The notes: a model not told the origin generated them from the letters alone. A stretch of 7,922 nt of DNA from Planctomycetota bacterium (GCA_013151585.1 JAADHY010000588.1:1-7922); one strand, 5' to 3'; counted from the first letter of the stretch, positions 1 to 7,570 are shown. A program made the numbers and translations.

Positions 1-527
1 AAACTCCTCGGCCGCTTCCCCACCAATCCTCTCGCCCCCAACCAGAAGACGACACAGCGCTGATTCCCGCTGACCCGCATGTTCATCGAGCTGTCGAGAG
101 GCTCCAGGGCGAGCGATTGGCGAGGACGCGCTCATCGGGCCCGCTCACTTTGACGGCGTCGAGACGGGGAAGGGCTAGAGCCACCTAGGGTTCTTGGATT
201 GCTCAAGAGTAACTCTGGCCTTTGGTTCGTCCGGATCTCGTGTCGCAGACCAGCCCGAAGCTCGACAGTTCCGACAGAACGAACTGGTGCAGCCAGCCGC
301 GAAGTCGCGTCAGAAAGTGTCCATACGGGCAGACACGAAAGCGGTCACAGGGAACACCACTGGCGGAAGCGTTCCAGTGTCCCCTGATTCCTTCCTCGCT
401 GGTTGCGGCCACTTGATTTCTGCCCGACAGAGCGACCGTCAGCTTGATACGCCACAGTCGTCGTGGAGCGATCTCCTAGCAACGGCGATCATCGATCGAC
501 GTCAAAGCCGCAAAGACCCAGGACAGC
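1..527. other. Stretch without a supported gene (3' flank of the DUF1559 gene)
   Basis: No reading frame here has a convincing start, ribosome site and protein-like composition together. The open frames are short, overlap on both strands and have Arg/Ser/Pro-rich translations typical of non-coding GC-rich DNA. A short inverted repeat (CACTGG at 358-363, CCAGTG at 374-379, with GGGA at 350-353 and TCCC at 380-383 outside it) could fold, but it has no T-tract and lies about 145 bp past the DUF1559 stop, so I do not call it a terminator. On the minus strand at about 330-475 there are lipoprotein-like fragments split between two frames (see findings). The first 60 bases are open in all three plus frames and could hold the tail of a gene to the left, but nothing recognisable is seen. 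Confidence 0.6.
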
Positions 528-1493
<966 letters not shown>

Positions 1494-1524
1494 GCTTCGC
1501 TCCCTTTCGACTTTGAATACGCTT

Positions 1525-1555
1525 TGGTATGATAATTTTTGTATTTGTATTACCA
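1525..1555. promoter_or_regulatory. AT-rich promoter/operator candidate with imperfect dyad
   Basis: The block is bounded by TGGTA (1525-1529) and TACCA (1551-1555), an inverted pair; extending the arms to 11 bases gives about 8 matches. Inside are TATGAT (1528-1533, one mismatch to the -10 consensus on the plus strand), its complement TATCAT on the minus strand, and a perfect tandem TTGTAT repeat (1539-1550). TGATAAT at 1530-1536 equals one half of a Fur-type 7-1-7 box, but the second half is poorly matched (3 of 7). No good -35 element accompanies either -10 candidate. It is a plausible divergent promoter core with a regulator site, unproven. Confidence 0.35.
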
Positions 1556-1576
1556 TCCTACTGCCAGCGCCTCGGC

Positions 1577-1617
1577 GGCACAAGGTACTGGCGCGGTGAA
1601 TTTCGAATTCTTGTGCC
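1577..1617. repeat. Inverted repeat / possible leader hairpin
   Basis: Perfect 8-base arms GGCACAAG (1577-1584) and CTTGTGCC (1610-1617) are separated by 25 bases. The loop contains a second small palindrome, GAATT (1598-1602) and AATTC (1606-1610). Outside the arms, CAGCGC (1564-1569) and GCGCTG (1620-1625) are also complementary, so a longer stem with an internal loop could form. No T-tract follows, so it is not a standard terminator. It may be a regulator binding site or a structured part of the operon leader. Confidence 0.35.
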
Positions 1618-1839
1618 AAGCGCTGCGGTCCGGCGGGGCTGCCTTCGAAGGAAAGGCTCGGCAACAGCGTTCGCACGTCCGGCGAATATCCCTGCGAGAT
1701 GCATCTAAGGGGACAAGGTCCGGCTGAAGATTTGCGGACTTGTGGAATTGCTGGTGGGCTTGGGATCGACTTCGAAATCAGTGGGAGATGCAAGACGGCG
1801 GTATTGCTCGCCGAAGAGTTTCTGTCGGGGAGGATATTC

Positions 1840-1844
1840 GGAGG
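1840..1844 (+). promoter_or_regulatory. Ribosome binding site that fixes the start of the ExbB-like gene
   Basis: GGAGG lies nine bases before the ATG at 1854. Two upstream in-frame candidates are weaker: a TTG at 1740 with no ribosome site, and an ATG at 1788 whose GGGAG directly abuts the codon. The residues encoded before 1854 are Trp/Arg-rich and unlike the start of an ExbB-family protein, whereas translation from 1854 leads into the first membrane helix within about 15 residues. Confidence 0.75.
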
Positions 1845-1853
1845 CGCAAGCTC

Positions 1854-2561
1854 ATGACAGGCCTTGCCAGTTGGGGGGTAATTCAGCTCGTTTACGAGCT
1901 CAGCCTAATGTTGCTGTATCCGACTCTTGCGCTACTGGCACTGAGTTTACTGCAAATGATGTGGTATCTCGGCGAGGTAGTCTATGACGCTTTCTCCGCG
2001 CGGCGGCGATCTGCGCTGAGCGCGGCTCGTCAATTGCGGGACATCCGCGTCGACTGCGAAGAGCGTCTGATTTCATCTTTGCGGGCGGTCGCCGCGAGCC
2101 GAGACCAGCCGCCCCAAGTGAGGCGGTTTGTTCGTGTGTTGCGCGACGAACTCAGGCAGGGAAGCGCGGACACGCTGGAGGCGCGCGTGAAGCATTTGGT
2201 GGGACAAGTTGAGGCGGACTTGGCGCGCGACGTGAACCGAGTCCGATCGCTGGTACGTCTGGGCCCGTGTTTGGGACTGGCCGGGACGTTGATCCCGCTG
2301 GGGCCGGGCCTGATGGCCTTGAGTGAGGGGGACCTGAGCGGACTGTCGGCTCAACTGGTCGTTGCGTTCTCGACTACGGTTCTCGGCCTGCTCGTGGGCG
2401 GTGTCAGCTATGTCGTCGCGATGGTTCGAGCGCACACGGCCGACTTGGTGGCCAGCGACATCGAACTCGTCAGCGAATTGGTATGTTCAGGGCTAAGCAG
2501 CGAGTCCGATCAGAAACGGCCTGGGGCGCCGCGCACTCAGACAGGAGGAATGCCGGCATGA
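1854..2561 (+). CDS. MotA/TolQ/ExbB-family proton channel protein
   Basis: A 235-residue inner-membrane protein of the size usual for ExbB/TolQ. In this family, subunits form a ring around the helices of an ExbD/TolR partner and use proton flow to drive movement of a periplasmic machine. Visible features from the chosen ATG: a first hydrophobic helix at about residues 16-38; a long charged cytoplasmic region (about 45-130); then the diagnostic MotA_ExbB core with LGPCLGLAGTLIPLGPGL at 136-153 in the second pore helix and AFSTTVLGLLVGG at 171-183 in the third. The Thr pair at 174-175 sits where the family keeps its pore Thr. The last 25 residues are hydrophilic and probably disordered. The stop overlaps the next start as ATGA (2558-2561), so the two are likely translationally coupled. 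It is the first gene of a three-gene operon ending in a CobN/HmuS-like chelatase, matching the MotA/TolQ/ExbB member of hmu-type loci. Family assignment is firm; the driven process is inferred. Confidence 0.9.
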   Translation: MTGLASWGVIQLVYELSLMLLYPTLALLALSLLQMMWYLGEVVYDAFSARRRSALSAARQLRDIRVDCEERLISSLRAVAASRDQPPQVRRFVRVLRDELRQGSADTLEARVKHLVGQVEADLARDVNRVRSLVRLGPCLGLAGTLIPLGPGLMALSEGDLSGLSAQLVVAFSTTVLGLLVGGVSYVVAMVRAHTADLVASDIELVSELVCSGLSSESDQKRPGAPRTQTGGMPA

Positions 2562-2893
2562 GACGACGATTGCGAACGACCCGTTGGAATGATTTGGCTG
2601 CGGACGATGACCCGCTCGGATTGATGCCAAACCTGTTCGACTTGTCGATCGTATTGGCCATCGCCTTCTTGTTGACCGCGCTGGGAGCATTGAATCTGCG
2701 CGATTTGGGCCGCGCAAACAACGATTGGGTGTTGCTCAGACGCAACGCAGCCGGACAGACGGAGGTGCTGTCCCGTGAGGGGAAGAAGATCCGTATTCAA
2801 CGGCTAAGCTCGCGGAAGGCAGGCGGGCAGGGCATCCGACTGGGCGTTGCTTACGAGCTGGAAAACGGAGAAGTGATCTATGTGCCGGACTAA
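2558..2893 (+). CDS. DUF2149 membrane protein, probable ExbD/TolR-like partner
   Basis: A 111-residue protein. The start ATG overlaps the previous stop (ATGA), and AGGAGG at 2543-2548 sits nine bases upstream, so a longer in-frame version from 2483 is rejected. The sequence matches what I know of DUF2149: an N-terminal Asp-rich DDDPLGLMPNLFD segment (16-28), one membrane helix at about 29-46, and a small C-terminal domain ending in AYELENGEVIYVPD. With an Arg-rich start (MRRRLRTTR) the N-terminus should be cytoplasmic and the C-terminal domain periplasmic, the topology of ExbD and TolR. Asp28 at the entrance of the helix (LFDLSIVLAIAFLL) resembles the proton-carrying Asp at the helix start in ExbD. 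The ExbD-like role is inference; DUF2149 has no settled biochemical function that I know of. The neighbours, an ExbB-type channel before and a CobN/HmuS-type chelatase after, fit a three-part complex. Confidence 0.85.
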   Translation: MRRRLRTTRWNDLAADDDPLGLMPNLFDLSIVLAIAFLLTALGALNLRDLGRANNDWVLLRRNAAGQTEVLSREGKKIRIQRLSSRKAGGQGIRLGVAYELENGEVIYVPD

Positions 2894-5800
2894 GCCTCGA
2901 AGCGAGCGGGGCGTGGGCGGATGGTTTACTGGTTTCCGGGGGGAAGAAATGCCTCATTTGTGGCGACGGAGCGAGGTCTTGGCCTTCCCAGTCGAGGCTC
3001 GCGTCCGCGACCAAGCGTGGCCGTCCGAGGGCGAAGCTGCCGGGCGACAAGCTCGCGCCCGGCGTTGGTGGTTGGCCGGGGCACTGTTCGTTCTGGGAGC
3101 GATGATCGCGGCGGGAACCGGGTTGGCTCGGCCTGGGTGGGCGGCCGAGCGGCCGACGATTTCATCGGGGCGGGCGGAGCCGCCGAAGCGACCGGAACGG
3201 AAGATAAGGCCTGGGCAGCCTGTTCGATTGGCCGTTTTGACCGTTGCCGTCCACACGCCGATTTTCGTGCGCGCGTATGAGCTGTTTCAGCGCGAATACG
3301 GCGAGGGAAAACTCGTGTTGGATTTGTGGATCGAGCAGGATTGGATGGCATCGCCGCGACCGCTCCGGTTCGAAGACTACGATATGATTTTGGCCTTACG
3401 CTGCTCGATCCCTGGTCTTGAGCAGGCCGTCGCTGCAGCCGCCCGGCGGGGTGTTTGGGTTGTGACAACGTCAACGTTGAAATACCGCGACTCGGCCGTG
3501 CTGATAGACGAGGTTCCTGAGTTGGCTCCTTATTATCGATTACGCGGTGTCTCGAACATGGTGGGGTTGTTCGAAAAAGTGTGTGAGCTTTTCCAGGTTC
3601 CCGGCATCACCGCGCGACCGGCGCAGCCAGTGGAAGTGGAGGGAATCTATCATCCGGATGCCGATCGCGTCTTCCCGGACGGCGCCAGCTATTGGAGGTG
3701 GTATCGTGACCAACCGACTTTCAAACCCGGAGCTCCGAGGGTTGGCCTATTCGTTTACAACACGCTTTACTTAAACGAGGAGACGGATTACTTCACTCAG
3801 CTTATTCGCGCAGTGGAACAGACAGGAGCTAATCCCATCCTGGGTTTTTGGTTTCTGCCGGTAGGGCAGCATGACGACAGCCACTCGCCGATCCTGCGTT
3901 TTTTTGCCGGCGTCGATGTGTTGCTCACATCCAGCTTTCGCCTTGTGCACGAAAAACGATGGCACTACGAAGAGTTGCAAAAATTGGATGTTCCGGTGCT
4001 GAACAGCATCATTTTGAATGTCCCCCAGCAGGAGTGGCGGCGAAATCGGCAAGGCATATCGGGTTCGTATCTTTTGCCGGGCATCGTCAATCCGGAAGTG
4101 TCTGGCGTGATCGAGCCCACGGTCATTGCGGCTCGCCAGGCCGTGTCGAACGACACCGTCGGCCGGTCCTACTACCGCACAATCCTCATCGGCGAAAACT
4201 TCCGATGGCAGGTGCGGCGAGCCTTGGCGTGGGCGAGGCTGCGGCGCAGGGCGCCGGCCGAGCGTCGGATCGCAATCTTGTTCTACAACCATGGCGGCGG
4301 CAAACACAATGTGGGGGCCAGCTATTTGAACGTGACTGGCAGTTTGGAGCAGATTTTGGCCGAAATGGCTCGATGCGGCTATCGGGTCGAAGGGAAAATC
4401 CAGCGGCAAGCGATCCTCGATGCCATGCTCGCAGTCGGGCACAATGTCGGGTCTTGGGCGCCGGGCGAAGCAGAGCGGTTAGTACAGGCCGGCTCTGTCC
4501 TGTGGCCGCTCGAAAAGTACTTGATGTACTATGATCGTCTTCCGGACTCGGTCCGGCGGGACATTAGCCGTCGGTGGGGCCAGCCACCGGGCAACGTTAT
4601 GACTGTCGTCCGGGAAGGGCGACCGTGCTTGATCTTCCCGGCTTTTCGGTTGGGTAACGTCTTGCTGGCCCCGCAGCCCAGCCGTGGCTCCGCCGAGCGG
4701 GCGGCCGCCTTATATCACGATCGGCAGACGTGGCCGACGCATCAATACCTCGCTTTCTACTTCTGGCTGCGCAATGAATGGCGAGCGGACGCGGTGGTTC
4801 ACCTGGGGCGGCACGGGACGCTGGAATTCTTACCCGGGAAGAGCAACGGATTGGCTTGGGATGATGCTCCGGCCATCGCGCTCGGCGATCTCCCGAACAT
4901 CTACCCGTATGTCGTGGATGGTATTGGAGAGGCGGTGGCGGCCAAACGACGCGGTCAGGCAGTGCTCATCACCCATGCCACACCTCCGTTGAAGCAGACG
5001 GCTCTCGAGGGCGACCTGGCGCGGCTGCAAGAACTGATCACCAACTACCGACGGGCTGACGACCAAGGTCAGCTTGGGTTGCGAGCCGAATATGCCGAAA
5101 GCATCTCGAAACTGGCGACCGAGCTGGGTTATGAGCGAGCGCCGGCGGGAGCAGACCAGTTTGTGGATAGATCGGCCGCTGCCGGCGCAACAGGGGATAA
5201 GCGCATCGAAGCGATCGAGCATTGGTTAACGGAAGTCAAATCGCAGATTGGCCCCCGCGGCTTGCACACGTTCGGTCAGTCCTATACACGGCAGGACACC
5301 GAATCGATGCTACGACGCATGTTCGGCGACGAGCTGGCTGAATTAAGCGGAGCAGAGAGCGATGATGAGACAGCCGGTGGTGACGCAGTCAGAAGGTGGC
5401 TGGCCGAGGTGGCGGAGGCCGGTTCCGAGCAGCCACCTCCGGAGCGTCTCGAAAAGAAACCGCCGTCGGACCGCGCCCGCAGCCAGTCGGCAGGCGAAGG
5501 CCGTCTCGATCTAGTCCGAAACCGCATTGCCGCAACAGCCTGGTCCATGCGGCACAATCAGGAAATGGACTTCCTCATGCGAGCCTTGGATGGGCGTTTC
5601 ATCCCAGTCGGACCGCCGGGCGATCCACTATCCAACCCGGAGATTTTTCCCACTGGCCGGAATCAGTACCAGTACAACCCGAAGAAATTTCCGACGCGCG
5701 AAGCTTGGGCTGTCGGCAGTCGGGTCGCCCAGCAGACTCTTGAAATTCACCGGCAGCGGCACGGTCGCTATCCGACTAAACTGAGCGTCGTTTTGTGGGC

Positions 5801-7265
5801 CAATACTTTGATCCGGACACACGGTGTGCTGGAATCGGAGGTCCTCTACTTTCTCGGCCTCGAGCCGGTCTGGAATCGCCGGGGCGACGTAGTCGACGTC
5901 AGATTGATCTCACCGCTGGGGCGGCCACGCGTCGATGTCGTTCTCACCGTGACCGGGATGTACCGCGACTCGTTCCCCGACAAAATCCTGCTGCTCGACA
6001 AAGCCGTGCGCATGGCCTGCAAGGCCCCCGCGGAAGACGGCGTTGCCAATTACGTGAACGAAAACACGGAGCGGCTGATTCACGTGCTCACCGACAGTGG
6101 CGTGTCCTTGGACGAGAGTCGGAAGCTGGCCGCGCTTCGAATTTTCGGAGCCCGGCCGGGCGTTTACGGCACCGGTGTGGCGGACATGGTGGGGGCATCG
6201 GACCAATGGTCGCACCGGGGCGAACTCGCCGGCCAGTATCTGGCGCGCATGTCCTTCGCCTTTTCTAGCGAGGATTGGGGGCAGCCGGCGCGCGAGTGCT
6301 TCGAGCGACAGCTCCGCGGCATTGAGGGTGTCATCCACGCACGCAGCAGCCATCTGTACGGAGTCATCGATCGCACGGAAAACTTCGAGTACCAAGGGGC
6401 ATTGGCGATGGCCGTGGAGCAGATTGAAGGCAAACAGCCAGAGCTCTACATCAACGACCTCGTCCAGGGCGAGAAAGTGTTTACCGGTCGCGAAGCCATT
6501 GTCCTGGAAATGCTCAGCCGCTACCAGAACCCGGAATTCATTCGCGCCATGATGGCCGAGGGCTACGACGGCGCTCGCTATTTGAGTCGCATCGTGGACA
6601 ACCAATTTGGCTGGGACGTGGTCAGCGACGTGATCACGGCCAAGGATTGGAAACGCTGCGCAGAAATCTATCTGGACGACAAATATCAGCTCGGGCTGCC
6701 CGATTTCTTCCAGAAGCACAGCCCGCATGCCCTACAGAACATCGCTTCGCGCGTGCTGGAAGTCCATCGCAAAGGACTGCAGGAACTGGACGCCACGACG
6801 CTCGCGTCGGCCGCTCGCGTCTACGTCGAGACAATCGCCCAGCACGGACCTAGCTGCTCCTCACACGTCTGCAGAAACCCAAAGCTAAACGCCTTTGCGG
6901 CACGGCTTGCAGGCAACTCGCAACGGATGGGACAGCGAACGCTGCGTCGATTTCGCGAGCAGTTGCAACGAGCCGGAGACAAGGGGCTGGCCGGCGCGTC
7001 TTCCGAGCCAACGAAAACGCCCCAACCGGTGGAAGGTTACGTTTTGACGCCTCCTCCACCGTCGCCGAGGAGCAGCAATGAGCTTGCATCGAAACCAGAA
7101 TCACCGCCTTCAGCCAGTTCCTCGGTTCACGAACCGCCAGCTTCGCCCTCGAACGGTGTTCAGGTGAAAAACTGGCCCCTCATGCTTCTGTCCGCCGGAC
7201 TCTGCTCTCTCGCTTTTTTGGCCGGCATCGCTTTTCGCGCCGTCAATCAACGGCGAAGGGTCTGA
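2880..7265 (+). CDS. cobN/hmuS-like: Membrane-anchored periplasmic CobN/HmuS-family chelatase large subunit
   Basis: A 1461-residue member of the CobN/ChlH/BchH superfamily, whose large subunits bind a tetrapyrrole and insert, or in HmuS remove, the metal. A signal or anchor helix lies at about residues 62-82 after an Arg-rich stretch, with a possible cleavage region near PGWAAE (85-90). Superfamily motifs follow: GIYHPD (255-260); FYNHGGGKHNVGASYLNV (468-485); HLGRHGTLEFLPGK (641-654); GDLPNIYPYV (669-678) with AAKRRG (687-692) and HATPP (699-703); GRPRVDV (1014-1020); GMYRDSF (1026-1032); ARPGVYGTG (1091-1099). A Cys/His cluster lies at His1322, Cys1326, His1329 and Cys1331. A Pro/Ser-rich linker (about 1375-1425) leads to a C-terminal helix (about 1432-1453) and RRRV, placing the body in the periplasm and the tail inside. 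Start: ATG 2880 overlaps the previous gene by 14 bases and has GGAG nine bases upstream; ATG 2949 after GGGGGGAAGAA is a close rival and removes 23 residues. Cytosolic CobN for cobalamin synthesis is less likely, given the membrane signals and the absence of CobS/CobT. The substrate is unknown. Confidence 0.9.
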   Translation: MCRTKPRSERGVGGWFTGFRGEEMPHLWRRSEVLAFPVEARVRDQAWPSEGEAAGRQARARRWWLAGALFVLGAMIAAGTGLARPGWAAERPTISSGRAEPPKRPERKIRPGQPVRLAVLTVAVHTPIFVRAYELFQREYGEGKLVLDLWIEQDWMASPRPLRFEDYDMILALRCSIPGLEQAVAAAARRGVWVVTTSTLKYRDSAVLIDEVPELAPYYRLRGVSNMVGLFEKVCELFQVPGITARPAQPVEVEGIYHPDADRVFPDGASYWRWYRDQPTFKPGAPRVGLFVYNTLYLNEETDYFTQLIRAVEQTGANPILGFWFLPVGQHDDSHSPILRFFAGVDVLLTSSFRLVHEKRWHYEELQKLDVPVLNSIILNVPQQEWRRNRQGISGSYLLPGIVNPEVSGVIEPTVIAARQAVSNDTVGRSYYRTILIGENFRWQVRRALAWARLRRRAPAERRIAILFYNHGGGKHNVGASYLNVTGSLEQILAEMARCGYRVEGKIQRQAILDAMLAVGHNVGSWAPGEAERLVQAGSVLWPLEKYLMYYDRLPDSVRRDISRRWGQPPGNVMTVVREGRPCLIFPAFRLGNVLLAPQPSRGSAERAAALYHDRQTWPTHQYLAFYFWLRNEWRADAVVHLGRHGTLEFLPGKSNGLAWDDAPAIALGDLPNIYPYVVDGIGEAVAAKRRGQAVLITHATPPLKQTALEGDLARLQELITNYRRADDQGQLGLRAEYAESISKLATELGYERAPAGADQFVDRSAAAGATGDKRIEAIEHWLTEVKSQIGPRGLHTFGQSYTRQDTESMLRRMFGDELAELSGAESDDETAGGDAVRRWLAEVAEAGSEQPPPERLEKKPPSDRARSQSAGEGRLDLVRNRIAATAWSMRHNQEMDFLMRALDGRFIPVGPPGDPLSNPEIFPTGRNQYQYNPKKFPTREAWAVGSRVAQQTLEIHRQRHGRYPTKLSVVLWANTLIRTHGVLESEVLYFLGLEPVWNRRGDVVDVRLISPLGRPRVDVVLTVTGMYRDSFPDKILLLDKAVRMACKAPAEDGVANYVNENTERLIHVLTDSGVSLDESRKLAALRIFGARPGVYGTGVADMVGASDQWSHRGELAGQYLARMSFAFSSEDWGQPARECFERQLRGIEGVIHARSSHLYGVIDRTENFEYQGALAMAVEQIEGKQPELYINDLVQGEKVFTGREAIVLEMLSRYQNPEFIRAMMAEGYDGARYLSRIVDNQFGWDVVSDVITAKDWKRCAEIYLDDKYQLGLPDFFQKHSPHALQNIASRVLEVHRKGLQELDATTLASAARVYVETIAQHGPSCSSHVCRNPKLNAFAARLAGNSQRMGQRTLRRFREQLQRAGDKGLAGASSEPTKTPQPVEGYVLTPPPPSPRSSNELASKPESPPSASSSVHEPPASPSNGVQVKNWPLMLLSAGLCSLAFLAGIAFRAVNQRRRV

Positions 7266-7303
7266 TGCTGCGTCACCGCGAAGAATTTGGGAGTGAAGTT
7301 GAG

Positions 7304-7351
7304 TGTGGTGCGGCCGTCTTGCCCGCCCGCAGGCGAGACGCCTGCTCCACA
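7304..7351. repeat. Double-hairpin REP-like intergenic repeat
   Basis: The outer inverted pair TGTGG (7304-7308) and CCACA (7347-7351) encloses two adjacent hairpins. The right one is perfect: GCAGGCG (7329-7335), AGA loop, CGCCTGC (7339-7345). The left one has one mismatch: GCGGCC (7310-7315), loop GTCTT, GCCCGC (7321-7326). From memory, elements of this form (GGAGCAGGCGTCTCGCCTGC on the minus strand) recur many times in planctomycete intergenic DNA and give spurious open frames when translated. Only one copy is in this window, so dispersal cannot be shown here. Confidence 0.6.
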
Positions 7352-7545
7352 TTGTTCGGCCATCACACTCCTCCAAGTTGACCAAGCCCTGGGGTTTTGC
7401 GCCGTCTTTGGCTGCCGCCACCGATTTGGACCTAAGTCTCGATGGCTCTGCATGCGCATGTGAAGGAAAGATTGGTTGACGCCACTTGGGAGTGTCGACG
7501 GTCGTGGGGTCGGACGAAGGCTCTCAGCGGGGTGCGGCTTTGTCG

Positions 7546-7570
7546 CCGCAAACGCAGTTCGCGTTCGCGG
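7546..7570. repeat. Stem-loop with 10-base arms
   Basis: CCGCAAACGC (7546-7555) and GCGTTCGCGG (7561-7570) pair with one A-C mismatch around a five-base loop (AGTTC). The 5' arm also overlaps an alternative hairpin, GCGGC (7534-7538) with GCCGC (7545-7549), so the two structures exclude each other. No T-tract follows. The function is unknown; in GC-rich DNA such structures can arise by chance. Confidence 0.4.

Larger units (their letters stand above)
1494..1853. promoter_or_regulatory. Divergent intergenic region between the DUF1559 gene and the ExbB-type operon
   Basis: This 360-bp region must hold the promoters of both flanking transcription units unless the operon is read from further away. 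Its base composition is uneven: 1521-1560 has only about 11 G/C in 40 bases, in otherwise GC-rich DNA, and the remainder is GC-rich. If transcription of the operon starts near the AT-rich block, the mRNA would have a leader of roughly 300 nt containing the inverted repeat at 1577-1617. Open frames crossing this region, including a minus-strand extension of the DUF1559 frame, lack a ribosome site and recognisable protein features, so I treat it as non-coding. Confidence 0.6.

Noticed and set aside
3..190. Open plus frame at the left edge as the tail of a truncated gene
   Set aside because: It is about 60 codons of Pro/Arg-rich sequence with no recognisable motif; chance openness is expected at this GC content.
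1494..1793. In-frame 100-codon upstream extension of the DUF1559 gene
   Set aside because: The prepilin signal must be N-terminal, and the ATG at 1493 has its own ribosome site. The extension covers the intergenic region and has no recognisable domain.
1740..1853. Earlier start (TTG 1740 or ATG 1788) for the ExbB-like gene
   Set aside because: Neither has a properly spaced ribosome site; GGAGG nine bases before ATG 1854 and the position of the first helix favour the later start.
3771..4442. Long minus-strand open frames inside the chelatase gene (also 5910-6728)
   Set aside because: They are antisense shadows of a continuous 1461-codon gene with family motifs, and lack independent ribosome sites or domains.
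2880..7265. Assignment as the cobalamin-pathway cobaltochelatase CobN or magnesium chelatase subunit
   Set aside because: Family membership is clear, but the two membrane segments, the linked ExbB/DUF2149 genes and the lack of cobS/cobT or chlI/chlD nearby argue against a cytosolic biosynthetic chelatase.
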